NCBI GenBank assembly: GCA_036927565.1
Contig: JAYESD010000008.1
Span: 114,994,279-115,058,278, forward strand
DNA: 64,000 nucleotides
Direction of reading: 5' to 3'
Source: Tuctoria greenei
Taxonomy: Eukaryota; Streptophyta; Magnoliopsida; Poales; Poaceae
The translations under genes were made by a program, and so were the position numbers. This document shows, piece after piece, positions 1 through 10,833 of this stretch. The first letter of the stretch is position 1. Each line of letters opens with the position of its first letter. The notes beneath the pieces are model-generated. The model saw only the letters and a program-made list of their open reading frames with translations, ran no database searches and was not told the origin of the DNA.

Positions 1-1219
1 AGTGGTCCCGATTTTTGTTATGGAGAACCCGCTGGAGCTAGCGGAGAGGACCCCGACAGGTCCGGAGCCGATCCCCCTGTCGCTGTCGATCGACAACGCC
101 TGCTCCAGCCTTCCTCAGGTCTAGCTGGCCTTTCATCACGATAGCAGGGCCCTTGAGGAGGACCGTTAAACCCTTAGGAGGTGGCGCAACCGGCTCCAAT
201 TCGAGACCAAGCTGGTGCAGACAAGTCTGGCCGACGACAAGGAGTGGGTAAAAAGGGAGAAGGCCCGGATGGAGTACTGGGGCCAGCTGCTGGACGAGAG
301 GGAAAGCATGGTGCGATTCCTCGACAACTAGTTCTGGGCCATCCCCGAGCAGGCCGTGGCTGCTAATGAAGCAGCGAATGATCGCCAGGAGAAGCTTAGT
401 GTGATCCACGACAGCCTCGTCAAGCGTCGAGAGGCTCTTGGAGAGCAGGAGAAAAAGCTCGAAGATGAAGAGCAAAAACTACTGGAGCTGCGGGATGACC
501 TCGTGAAGAGGGAAGAGGAGCTCGCTCAGAGGCGGGATCTGGGTGATAAGAGCCTCACGGAGCGCACCAAGAAGCTGGAGGAGCTCTGCGAGAGTGAGGA
601 GAAGAAGGCCTGGTAGTGGGGACAGGACCTCACCAAGAGGGAGAATGAAGTTGCTGCCAAGGAGAAGAAAGTGCGGGGCCGAGATAGGGACCTGGTCAAC
701 CACCAGAACAAGATCCACGTCTGGGAAGAGGAGCTTGCTAAACTCGAAAGGCAAGTTGATGAAAAGATTCAGCAGCACGCCAAAGAGGTAGAGTGCCTTG
801 CCTGGGAGGGTTCAGAGCTGGCGGCGACCAAGAGGTCCTTGGAAGAAGTGCGAGGCTCGAGGGTTGTAGAGTCCCAACAAGTATGGGACTTCTTGGGCAA
901 AGCTAATGACGCGCTGACACCACTGGGCTTTAGTCCTGTGCGCCCGGATGATCCGGAACCGGAGCTGGACCAGGCGTTGAACTCGGCAGGCAGCAAACTC
1001 AATAAGATGGGCGATGTCATCGCAGATCAGTTGGAAACTAAAGGGAAATCCCTTGCGTAGAACGTCGCAGAGTACATGCTGACGTGCTACACAAGTCGAG
1101 ATCCTCACTTCCCGCTAGATCTGGTGCTTGAAGGTCCCATCGACGGAGAGGGAGATGCCGCCAAGGCCAGCATGTCGGAGGTTGCCCAGAGGGTCGCCTC
1201 GTTCTTCCGTAGGATCTAG
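1..1219 (+). pseudogene. Antisense ORF of element A, coiled-coil C-terminal part
   Basis: One frame (codons starting at 2 modulo 3) runs from the window edge to the tag at 1217-1219, broken by in-frame stops near 122, 176, 329, 614 and 1058. The product is very rich in E, K, R, Q and L, with long heptad-like stretches at about 356-860 that predict coiled coil. The end (AAKASMSEVAQRVASFF) matches the end of the antisense ORF in element B, so the frame is real rather than chance. It lies opposite to the pol strand, between integrase and the missing 3' LTR. The N-terminal domain, of the kind called putative gypsy-type transposon (Transposase_28), is off-window here but partly visible in B. Its function is unknown. 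Confidence 0.75.
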
Positions 1220-2507
1220 GACTTTCTCCTTGTAGCTCCCACTTGTATCTTCTCTTCTCTTCCTCAATTTTGTAATCTCTTATCCTCAGATGAGTGAAAT
1301 CCAAGAATTTTATGAATTTCATTTTTTGTCTTCAACCTTTGTCTCACTTGGCCCCATGGTAGATGTACACAATTTGATTGTGAACATGTACCAAAAGAAT
1401 GTAGCATTTTGTTGAATACTTGAGTGCTTCGAACTTGTAGAGTGTAGGTCCGAAGTCTTTGACAGCAAGGGCCCCCTGAGGTTGTCGGAGCTTAGTAGCT
1501 CCGGCAGTGACCCTTGTCAACATGTAGAGCGTAGACAGTTGGTCCTCTAGGGTTGTCAGAGCTTAGTAGCTCTGGCGGTGACCACTATGAACATGCAAAG
1601 TGCTGGCAGCAGACCCCATTGGGGTGTCCTCCCACCATCTTTTCTTCACATTGACGTCTGGCCCCCTGGATTTGCCGGAACTTGATAGCTCCGGCAACGC
1701 CTACTATCAATGTTTAAAACATCGATAGTGGGCCACCTTAGGGGATGTCGAAGTTCTGATAGCTCCGGCATCGTCCGCTATCATCATGAGATTTTTATTT
1801 TTCCTGCACACTGAAGTCAAGAAAAATAGTAAAATACGTTTCTTATCTATAACTTATTTGCGGCTTACTATTCCCGGAAGAAATTTTTAGGTCGAAAATA
1901 ATTCTATATACATCAAGTGCATTTGTTTATTTTTTTCAGGGTTTGATCGTTTCCTGGACTCACCTTACTCAGGCCTGCCGGGGTGTAGGTAGAGTGGCGT
2001 ACTTAGGGTGCAGGACCAGGCTAAGTCGATAGCATACTCCAGACCTAGATTGGCTTGGTGTTTAGGAGAGTGTGCCATTCAACAATGTTAAGACCCGAAA
2101 GAATTAACAATGCAACTTGAATTATACATGAATTGTTCAAGCTAAAGTTTCTTGAGAATTTCACAACTTTGTTATATACAAGAAAGAGAAAAATAAAAAA
2201 TATCGAGCCTATACAAAATAAATGCACGTGGAGTCTGTTTTCACATAATGATGTCTTTCATTATAGGTCCGGGGTACAGGGGAAACAAGTACACTCTTAG
2301 GGTACGGAACCAGACAAAGTGTGTTGCATTTCTCGTTTGACATAAAGTAACTAGCTACACTTTTAATTCCGAGACTGTGTCAAGTGCTGCTAGAACATTG
2401 CGGACCTTCCGGGAAAGGTCCGGCTGTTCTCCCAGAGGAGCTACCTGACTCTGTATAATGACGCCATAACATACATCATATGTAATTACAGACTCACCTC
2501 CGTGATA
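1220..2507. other. Non-coding spacer of element A between integrase and antisense ORF
   Basis: No coding frame is supportable. It holds the 71-bp repeat array (1470-1801), an AT-rich stretch (about 1800-2240), and a block around 1960-2350 with parallels at 26690-27120 in element B (the phrases about ggtccgg, accaggctaagtcgatag and the repeated tacttggtcctg/gtacggaacc lines). It probably contains the 3' ends of both the sense pol transcript and the antisense ORF transcript, but I see no clear poly(A) signal to assign. Confidence 0.6.
1470..1801 (-). repeat. 71-bp tandem repeat array of element A (degenerate)
   Basis: Unit starts fall at 1470, 1541 and 1612, exactly 71 bases apart. A shortened 48-base unit follows, then starts at 1660 and 1731, again 71 apart. 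Each unit reads like ggccccctgaggttgtcgga followed by gctccggca and a gtcaacatgt or atcaatgttt segment. Reverse-complemented, these are the same unit as the array at 27329-27930 in element B, and the array has the same place and orientation relative to each element. Confidence 0.85.
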
Positions 2508-3990
2508 TTAAGCATAGAACTTATGGAGGTGCTCAATGTTCCAAGGATTAGGGAGCGGTGTCCCATCCTCGGTTGCCAAGCGAACGCATCCGGGATGGGA
2601 TACTTTGGTCACTCGGAAGGGTCCTTCCTAGCTGGGGGAAAGTTTGTTTAACCCTTCTCGGGTTTGTATTCCCCGTAGCACCAGATCGCCTTCCTCGAGC
2701 TGTCGGTTACGCACATACCTTTGGTGGTAGCGCCGGAGCGCTTGGCCACATCGTGCGTTTTGAACAGCTGCTCGGCACCTTCCCCCTTCGACGAGGTCAA
2801 GGTCTTCACGCCAGAGCTGGTCCTGCGTGGCTGCGTCGAAGGTCCGGACCCGGAGCGACCCCAAGGTGATTTCCGGAGGAAGGACTGCTTCAACTCCGTA
2901 CACCAGGAAGAAGGGTGTCTCTCCAGATGACCAGTTTGTAGTTGTCCTGTTTGCCCACAAGGTGGGCGGAAGCTCTTGGATCCAGTTGGCTCCATGTTTT
3001 TTCAGGCGCTCATATGTGCACGTCTTGAGTCCTTTTAGGATTTCTGCATTTGCTTTCTCAGCTTGGCCATTGCTTGCCGGGTGACCTACGGAAGCGTAGC
3101 TGACTTGGATGCCGAGGGCTTCACAATATCCTTGGAATGCAGAGCTTGTGAATTGGGTCCCGTTGTCAATTATGATCTTGTTTGGGACTCCAAATCTACA
3201 TACTATGGACCGCAAGAAATTGATAGTTGATTGCTTGTTTATTGTCACAACTGGAGTTGCTTCCAGCCACTTGGTGAACTTGTTGATGGCGACATACAGG
3301 AACTTGTAGCCTCCGACGGCTTTTGGGAGAGGTCCCAAAATATCCATCCCCCACACAGCGAATGGCCATGTAGGAGGTATCATTTGTAAAGGTTAAGATG
3401 GAGTGTGGATTTTCTTTGCATGGAACTTGCATGCTTCACATTTCTTCACTAGCTCAGTTGCATCCTGGAGTGTTGTAGGCCAGTAAAAACCATGCCGGAA
3501 GGCTTTACCGACCAACGTGCAGGAAGACGCGTGGTTCCCACACTCGCCTCCATGGATTTCCGCGAGGAGCTCGCGGCCTTCTTCCCTTTTAATGCACCGC
3601 ATTAGGATGCCGTTGGCACCATGCTGGTAGAGATCCCCTTCTACCAATGTGTATATTTTAGCCAATCTGACTATCCGGTCAGCGGATACATTATCTTCAG
3701 GAAGGATGTTGTCTTTCAAGTAGCTCCGAATCTTTGAGATCCATGCATTAGAGCTAACTTGAGCTTCTGAGTCTTGTGTGTTTGGTTGGTCAGAGCTTCC
3801 TGCAGCACCTACGACCCTTGATGGACGCCATGGTAACACGGCCATCGGGACTGCCAGCTTCGAGGTGCTTGTATTGCCCCCTTCGCTCAGTTCGGTAGGC
3901 TGAGCTGTTGGTCTTGACAATCTCTAGATGGAAATTCTGTCGGGAGCCAGAGCTCTGGTTGAAGCTTTCGTCGAGAGTTCGTCAGCTTCA
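2508..3990 (-). pseudogene. Integrase of element A (Tat lineage)
   Basis: The integrase inserts the cDNA copy into chromosomes. An N-terminal zinc-binding region (H-GGECGNH ... KKCEACKFH) lies at about 3400-3620, followed by the core in the frame at 3383-2628. Core motifs: WGMDILGPLPK with the first acidic residue, IIDNGTQFTS with the second, and a region ending KANAEILKGL with the glutamate. The C-terminal segment (LNKLSPS ... WNIEHLHKFY) stops at 2508-2510. In-frame stops occur after HTPS (about 3393) and LNKLSPS (2628). The catalytic residues survive, but the frame is broken, so it is a pseudogene. Confidence 0.85.
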
Positions 3991-5200
3991 GTGTTGTTGA
4001 GACACTAGACATGGTAGAGACCAAGGACTTCGAAGTCCTTATGAAGCTTCTGGACTTCAAGTATATATGCAGCTAGTTGTGGGTTGTTATAGCAGCATTC
4101 ACATTTGACTTGTTTTATTATGAGCTGCGAATCATCCTTTACCAACAGCTGCTTGACACCATATGATAGTGCCACCTTGATCCCATAGATTAATGCTTCA
4201 TACTCTGCCATGTTGTTGGTCGCCTTGAAGTCAAGGTGAACCATGTATTTGACCTTCTCCCCAGTCGGAGCGAGGAGAAGGATTCTAGCTCTGGCCCCCT
4301 ACTTCTGCACGGAGCTGTCAAAGTAGAGAGTCCAGTGAGGCTCAGTGAAGACCGAAACCTTGGGTTCAAGTTTTCGCTCACTGGGGCCCCATGATTTGAT
4401 GGAGAGGGGGTCCATTCCGCCACAAAATCACCCAATGCTTGACTCTTGATCGCTTGTCTTGGGACGAATTCAAGATCGAACTCAGCCAATTCCGCTGCCC
4501 ACTTTGCAATGTTCCCAGTAGAAATGGGGTTATGCAAGATTGCCCGCAGTGGATAAGAGGCTACCACTGAAATCTTGTGAGCTTGGAAGTAGTGATGAAG
4601 CTTCCTAGAGGCGATAAGAACTGCGTAGAACAGCTTATGCACCTCTAGGTACTGAGTCTTGGCATCATGGAGTACCTTGCTGATGAAATACACTGGGCGC
4701 TGGACTGTCCAAACCCTCCCAGAGGGGCCCGGAGCTTCCTCCTCATCAACCCGGACCCTCTCGGAGGGGTCCGGACCTTCTTCGGGGACCTCCCGGTTCC
4801 TACTGGAGGAACCCGAAGCTTCTTCTGAAGTGACCTGGACCTTCCTTGAAGGGTCCGAATTTTATTGTTCAGCAACAGTAACTCCCTCATTTGAAGGAGG
4901 TTGATCCCCTGGTGTCTCCCCTCGTGGATCCAGGTCTGGGGGGCTGGGACCCAGACTCGCCTTTAGGTAGTTCCGGACCCTCCCAAAGGGGTCTGGATTC
5001 CTGAACTGGGGATGGTTCTGGTCTTTTCGCAACCAGGACCATGCTGACGACTTCGTCAGTTGCTGAAATATAGAGCAAAAGTGGCTCACCAGGGTTCAGA
5101 GCTACCAAAGTTGGTAGGGTGGTGAGGAGCTGCTTCAGCTCTTGGAATGCCTTTTCTACTTCTTCGGACCATTGGAATGGTCCGGACTTCCTCAATAACT
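3991..5200 (-). pseudogene. Dual RNase H region of element A with repeat-rich insertion
   Basis: Two RNase H-like modules follow RT. The first (about 5110-4400: LLYISATDEVV, then RPVYFISKVL-like text, KISVVASYPLR, FVAEWTPS) has the connection-type layout of Ty3 elements. The second (about 4340-4005: VHLDFKATNNMAEYEALIYG and VKDDSQLIIKQV) corresponds to the extra plant-type RNase H of the Tat lineage. Between the start and the VYFISKVL block of the first module lies an insertion (about 5040-4700) of degenerate repeats rich in G, P, S, E and R, built at DNA level from ggtccgga-like units. Frames are broken several times. Confidence 0.75.
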
Positions 5201-6290
5201 TGAAGAAGGGTAGTGTCCGTTCCGCCAGTCTTGAAATGAACCGTCTGAGGGCAGCTAGACATCCAGTCAGCTTCTGGACATCCTTGATGCGAGCTGGTGG
5301 TTACATGTCTTCAATAGATTTAATCTTTGCCGGATTTGCCTCTATTCCTCGGTGGTTCACCAAGAATCCAAGAAGTTTCCCGGAGCTAACCCTGAAGACA
5401 CATTTGTCTGGGTTCAGCTTTGTGCGTATGATTCGAAACTTGTTGAAGACAGCTTGCAAGGTGCCAAGGAATGACTCCTTGTTCTTGATCTTGACGACGA
5501 TGTCATCGACGTACACTTCCACTACATCTCTGATGAGCTCTCCAAAAGTTTTGTACATAGCTCGCACAAACCTTGAGCAACGTTTTTGAGACCGAATGGC
5601 ATGGCAGTGTAACAGTATAATCCATCTACTGTGATGAAGGAAGTATGCTCTTCATCTTCCCTGGACATTCTGATTTAATGATATCCAGAATATGCGTCTA
5701 GGAAACATAGTAATTCACACCCAGAGGTGCAATCCACTATCTGACCTATTCTAGGTAGTGGGAATGGATCCTTTGGACATGCCTTATTTAGTGTAGTGTA
5801 ATCGATACACATCCAAAGTTTCCCGCCGGCCTTAGGTACAACGACTGGGTTTGGCAGCCATTTTGGGTGAATGATTTCCCGGATGAATCCAGCTTCGAGC
5901 AACTTCTTCACTTCTTGACGTATGAAGTTTTGTCGTTCTACTAATTGCTTTCGAGGCTTCTGATGTACAGGCCGAGCGTCGGGATAAATCTTCAGATTGT
6001 GCTCAATCACTTCCCTAGGGATCCCAAGCATTTGTGACGGGCGCCAGGCAAACACGTCGACATTAGCCCGGAGGAAAGTGATAAGCGCGAGTTCCTATTT
6101 GTCATTCAGACCTCCCGATATACGGGTGGTCTGAGCAACGTCGGAACCAATTTGGACGACTTTGACGGGAATGTCGGTATCTTTGCTTGGTTGCACACGA
6201 GGTGCGGAGGTTGAGCCTCGATGACGAATGCTCGGGGGCTTCGGAGCTTGCTCCTTTCCGGATTCTTCCTCCTGCACTGTAGAAAGCGCA
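5201..6290 (-). pseudogene. Reverse transcriptase of element A
   Basis: RT copies the element RNA into DNA. Readable blocks include RQNFIRQEVKKLLEAGFIRE and MCIDYTTLNKACPKDPFPLP (frame 6055-5675), then VVEVYVDDIVVK (frame 5567-5301), which holds the YVDD catalytic motif, and KLLGFLVNHRGIEANP. A stop after DAYSGYH and a frame break between 5675 and 5570 disrupt it. Order and motifs match the parallel region of element B (23125-23990), where the YVDD motif is lost. Confidence 0.87.
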
Positions 6291-6349
6291 TGGAGTTCTT
6301 CCAGAGCAGTAAATCCGGCGGTTAGATCTCTGTGGATCCGGAGAACGGC

Positions 6350-7012
6350 TCAGGGTGTTGGCATCTTCAACACCAAGTAGCCATAATGAGCAGCAGCCAT
6401 GAATTTGTACAAATCTGGTATGCCCAGGATGGCGTTGAAGGGTAAGTTGATCTGCGCCACGTCAAAGACCAACTTCTCGGTCCTATAATTCTCCCGGGTT
6501 CCAAAGGTCACCAGGAGAGTAATGGCAACGAGTGGGGTTATGGCCCCCGGACCTACTCCGGAGAAAGGTCTAGAGGGGCGAAGATCCGAAGGTCGGAGCT
6601 GAAGCTTGACGAAGGCCTCGAAGCTTATGAGGTTCAGCCCCGAACCTCCGTCAACCATTACATGGTGGAGCTGGATGTTATTGATGGTCGGATATACTAT
6701 CAGTGGAAGTTGACCAGCTCCGATCATGTTCCAAGGGAAGTCTAAAGCATCAAAAGTGATGGCAGTGTCCATCCACTTCTGGTGACGCTCCGCCCTGGCG
6801 GTGGGAGCTACCAAGGCCATGTACCGCCTCATTGTCTTAAGGACACAATGGGAGGTAATGTCCCACGAACCACCAAAGATGGTGTTCATGGTCTTCCAGC
6901 GCTCATTGTCGTAGACGTCGGAGTCGTCGTCAACAGAAGTGTAAATAGCCTTCAAGACCTTTTTAGGGTCCTGAAAGCCTAACTCCTCTTCGGTCGAAGC
7001 TTCATCGAATTT
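6350..7012 (-). pseudogene. Aspartic protease region of element A
   Basis: The frame 6955-6350 reads through HHVMVDGGSGLNLIS, where DGGS is the aspartic protease active-site form used by Tat elements, and ends with the ILGIPDLYKF motif and a GYLVLKMP tail typical of this lineage. The retroviral-type protease cleaves the gag-pol polyprotein and acts as a dimer. The surrounding sequence is open for 201 codons, so the domain itself is intact, but it is separated from gag and RT by stops. Confidence 0.8.
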
Positions 7013-7376
7013 TTGTTTTCCTTCCCTTTGACGGAAAAGAGCTTCTTCCCGACGCTTGTTGTAGCGCTCGGCAAGGTTCTAGACCTCTCGACAGTTTTCC
7101 AGGTGGTGCCTGTCCGTCTTGTGTATGGGACACCACATCTTGGAGCTGCCACCGTCTTCAGACGACGATCGAGGTCGTTTCTCGGGGCGTGGCCCCAGGC
7201 CACCCGGAGCTGCGGCAGCAGCGGCAGTGGGTGTGCCGGCCAACGGGTTCTTCTTGCCGTTGGGCTTTTTCTTCTTCTTGCCACTCCCGGAGGTAGTGGC
7301 TTCACCCTTGGAGGACTTTCTGCTATCCTCCTGAGGTGGTTGGGAGTGCATTTCATGGCCCGCCGCAACTTTGACT
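7013..7376 (-). pseudogene. Gag C-terminal end of element A, next to the insertion of C
   Basis: The frame 7351-7079 encodes a basic, low-complexity stretch (GSGKKKKKPNGKKNP) followed by MWCPIHKTDRHHLENC, a CxxH...HxxxxC zinc-knuckle variant typical of Tat gag proteins (nucleocapsid function). It is cut at 7376/7377, where element C inserted; the rest of gag resumes at 14914. Confidence 0.78.
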
Positions 7377-7381
7377 CACTT

Positions 7382-8245
7382 TGATGAGTAGGTTTAGGCC
7401 CGATCTTCCGAAAGGTATGTCGATTGGAGTGGAGAACTCGACGTTGATGATCCGCGGCACTCGAGCGGTTCGAGTACCCCTACAATCATTGCACCACGGC
7501 TCCGTTGGTTATCAACCGTGCTGCACACGCTTGACCTCGCCAAGAAGGCTAATCCCTGCAAGTGCAACCGAGAACACGAGCAAGAACATAGAAGACACGA
7601 TCGGAAATCACGAAGTTGGGGTCTCACAAACCGTAGAACGGCGATTTTATTGATCTAAGCAAAACCCACCGAATATGACCGGCGGATGCAGTATTTATAG
7701 GCTAGGGTTCGACCAAAACACGATTAGACGCGTCCCTAATGGACTCTTACGGGATACAAGGCCCAAAGGCCCGATTCGGTGGCGCAGCACCGGACAGAAA
7801 TCTGGACTCGACTTGTTTCAACGATTCCCAATGACTCCGAAGGAATTTTGAGGTGGGACCAGAACCATTGGAAATTCTATCTTCTCCTCTTTCCGTGCAT
7901 ATGTAGAACGTCGAAAACGGAGTCCGTATGACTCCTTGGCGTCTCTTTTAAGGTGGAATGCTCCTGGACTCCGAGTTGAACTCGAGTCCGAGTTGTAAAC
8001 TGTTTCCATCAACTTGTGGACGTCCCAGGTGGTTCTCCACGCTCCCAAGGCCTCCTTCCTTCACTTGTTTATTTTCTCCATTATTCCTAATAACAATTAA
8101 ATCATCACATAGCAATCTATTCTCAAACTCACATGCAAAAGAAGTTAAGAACGAATTCACCTGCTGATTTAATAACCGTGCCCGTGCTCTTGTGATTGGT
8201 CCTTGCAGTTCAATGTGCGTCTCCGCTGTTGTGATATCCTCATCA
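7382..8245 (-). repeat. 3' LTR of element C
   Basis: 864 bases, starting tgatgagtagg and ending tcctcatca on the plus strand. A TATA-like box ctataaatac on the minus strand at 7691-7700 sits behind the sequence aaccctagc and would lie at the U3/R border. The C-terminal end of the integrase frame (stop at 7948) lies inside this LTR. Confidence 0.95.
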
Positions 8246-9547
8246 TCCTCCCCCTCTTGAATTGGAGTCGCCCTCGACTCAAGTTCATCTTCTTCTCCCA
8301 AGTACGGTCGCAAATCTGAAATGTTAAATGTAGGACTAACCCCAAAATCGGGAGGCAATTCAAGCTTATATGCATTATCATTAATCTTTTCAACGATCTT
8401 AAAAGGACCAACAGCTCGTGGCATAAGTTTAGATTTTCTCAAGTCGGGAAATCGCTCTTTTCTCAAATGTAACCACACCAAATCACCCGGTTTAAGTTTT
8501 ACTTCTTTTCTACCTTTACTACCTGCAATCCTATACTTCTCATTCATCATTTCAATATTTTTCTTTGTAGTTTCATGCATCTTAAGAATGAATTCAGATC
8601 GTTGTGTAGCATCCAAATTTATAGTTTCAGAAGGAGGCAAAGGTAGTAAATCAATAGGAGCACGGGGATTGAAACCATACACTACCTGGAATGGACTTAC
8701 CTTTGTCGTGGAGTGAACGGATCTGTTGTAAGCAAATTCTATATGTGGTAAACACTCCTCCCACAACTTCAAATTTGTTTTCAAGACAGCCCACAACATA
8801 GTGGATAAAGTACGATTAACTAACTCGGTCTGTCCATCCGTTTGTGGGTGACATGTAGTTGAAAATAGCAACTAGGTTCCCAATTTATACAACAAAGTTA
8901 TCCAAAAATGACTTAAAAATTTTGCATCACGATCAGAAACAATGGTATTTGGCACACCATGTAAACGAACAATTTCCGTCATAAATAAATCAGCAATGTG
9001 TGAGGCATTATCATTCTTATGACAAGGTATAAAGTGTGCCATTTTGGAAAAACGATCAACAACTACAAAAATACTATCCCTCCCCCTCTTAGTCCTAGGC
9101 AATCCCAAAACAAATTCCATAGAAATATCCTCCCAAGGTACACTAGAAACAGGAAGAGGCATATAAAGACCATGTGGGTTAAGGCGAGACTTAGCTTTGT
9201 TGCAAGTAGTGCATCGTGACACGTAGCGCTTGACATCACGCCTCATCTTTGGCCAAAAGAAGTGTGTGGACAGCACGTCTTCAGTTTTCTTCACTCCAAA
9301 ATGTCCCATCAAACCTCCTCCATGTGCTTCCTGCAAAAGCAATAGACGAACAGAGCTAGCTGGAACGCATAACTTGTTAGCACGATAGAGGAGACCCTCT
9401 GGCACCACATATTTATTCCAAGTTCTTCCTTCTCTACAATTTTCCAAAGCATCTTTGATGTCCAAATCAGTAGGATATAATGCTTTAATTGTTTCCAAAC
9501 CAAAGATTTTATGATCAAGTTGGGACAGCATGGTATAACACCTAGAT
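7948..9547 (-). pseudogene. Integrase of element C with C-terminal CR-like tail in the LTR
   Basis: The zinc-binding N-terminus is visible (AHGGGLMGHFG ... RCTTCNKAK), then the core with ISMEFVLGLP, VSDRDAKFLSHFW and PQTDGQTELVNRTL. The first catalytic aspartate, expected in the SM-D-FVLGLP context, reads E here. A single tag at 8872-8874 splits the core. The downstream frame (8871-7948) continues through a GPFKIVEKINDNAYKLELP module and an acidic linker, and ends with GPITRARARLLNQQVNSFL plus a tail inside the 3' LTR. That tail is the likely equivalent of the CRM-type targeting motif; this is inference. Confidence 0.85.
8246..8258 (-). promoter_or_regulatory. Polypurine tract of element C
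   Basis: Minus strand aagagggggagga abuts the 3' LTR directly. It primes plus-strand DNA synthesis. It also lies inside the integrase coding frame, where it encodes part of an acidic EEGEDDED-type stretch, so the same bases serve two roles. Confidence 0.85.
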
Positions 9548-9998
9548 AATGCATCGACAATGATATTTTCCTTCCCTTTCTTATGCTTAATGATGTATGG
9601 AAACGTCTCTATGAACTCAATCCATTTAGCATGTCGTTTATTCAGATTGGTTTGACACTTAAGATACTTCAATGATTCATGATCGGAATGTATGACAAAC
9701 TCCTTAGGCCAAAGATAATGTTGCCAAGTTTGTAATACACGTACTAATGCATACAATTCCTTATCATAAGTGGAATAATTCAGAGAAGGACCATGAAGTT
9801 TTTCACTAAAGAAAGCAACGGGTTTCCCTCCTTGTATGAGAACGCCTCCAATACCAATGCCGCTTGCATCGCATTCTAGCTCAAAGGTCTTGTCAAAATC
9901 AGGAAGTTGTAGTAATGGTGCTTGTGTAAGCTTCAATTTGAGAGCATCAAAAGCTTGTTTATGCTGTTCACCCCATTAAAATGGAACTCCCTTCTTTG
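9548..9998 (-). pseudogene. RNase H of element C
   Basis: Sequence from LTQAPLLQLPDFDKTFELE through CDASGIGIGGVL and YSTYDKELYALVRVLQTWQHYL to HSDHESLKYL and ENIIVDALSR. The D, E and D residues of the RNase H fold are present. It removes the RNA template during cDNA synthesis. A stop lies just upstream near 9976 (in PF*WGEQ). Confidence 0.85.
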
Positions 9999-10046
9999 TT
10001 AGCTCATGTAGAGGTGCTGCAATGGTGCTGAAATCCTGCACAAAGC

Positions 10047-10833
10047 GTCAATAAAAACCTGCAAGACCAAGAAAACTACGAACCTGTGTGACGGTTGTTG
10101 GGGGTGGCCAGCTGGTGATTGCTTCAATTTTTGCCTCATCCATCTCAATTCCCTGCGAGGAAACGACATAGCTAAGAAACGAGACTCGATTGGTGCAAAA
10201 GACACACTTTTTGAGGTTACCAAACAAATGTGCATCTCTCAAAATAGTAAAAACAGCACGTAAATGATCAAGATGTTCATCATATGACTTGCTGTAAATG
10301 AGGATATCATCGAAGTAAACCACAAATTGTCCAATGAAAGCACGTAAAACCTCGTTCATTAATCGCATAAAGGTGCTGGGTGCATTAGTTAAACCAAAAG
10401 GCATGACTAACCACTCATAAAGTCCAAACTTGGTTTTAAATGCAGTTTTCCATTCATCTCCTAGTGCCATTCTAATTCGGTGGTAACCACTACGCAAGTC
10501 AATTTTTGTGAAGATGATAGCACCACTCAATTCATCAAGCATGTCATCTAATCGAGGAATAGGATAACGATATCGAATGGTGATGTTATTAATCGCTCGA
10601 CAATCAACACACATGCGCCAACTACCATCTTTCTTAGGAACCAAAAGAATAAGAACGGAACAAGGGCTAAGGCTTTCATGAATGTACCTGCGGTCCAAAA
10701 GATTTTGGACTTGTCGCTGAATTTCCTTAGTTTCTTGTGGATTCGCCCTGTATGCTGCATGATTTGGCAAACTTGCTCCTGGAATCAAATCGATCTTGTG
10801 TTCAATGCCTCTCATCGGTGGTAAACTAGGGGT
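10047..10833 (-). pseudogene. Reverse transcriptase of element C
   Basis: The open frame 10815-10048 covers the whole palm: IDLIPGASLPNHAAYR, MCVDCRAINNITIRYRYPIP, TKIDLRSGYHRIRM, VMPFGLTNAPSTFMRLMN, FVVYFDDILIYS (YFDD catalytic motif) and GFY at the stop (10047). It is out of frame with the upstream protease; one missing C near 10833 would account for the shift. The TGA after GFY stands where arginine is usual in this family. Confidence 0.88.

Noticed and set aside
8321..8716. 131-codon plus-strand open frame
   Set aside because: Antisense to the integrase of C; no independent support.
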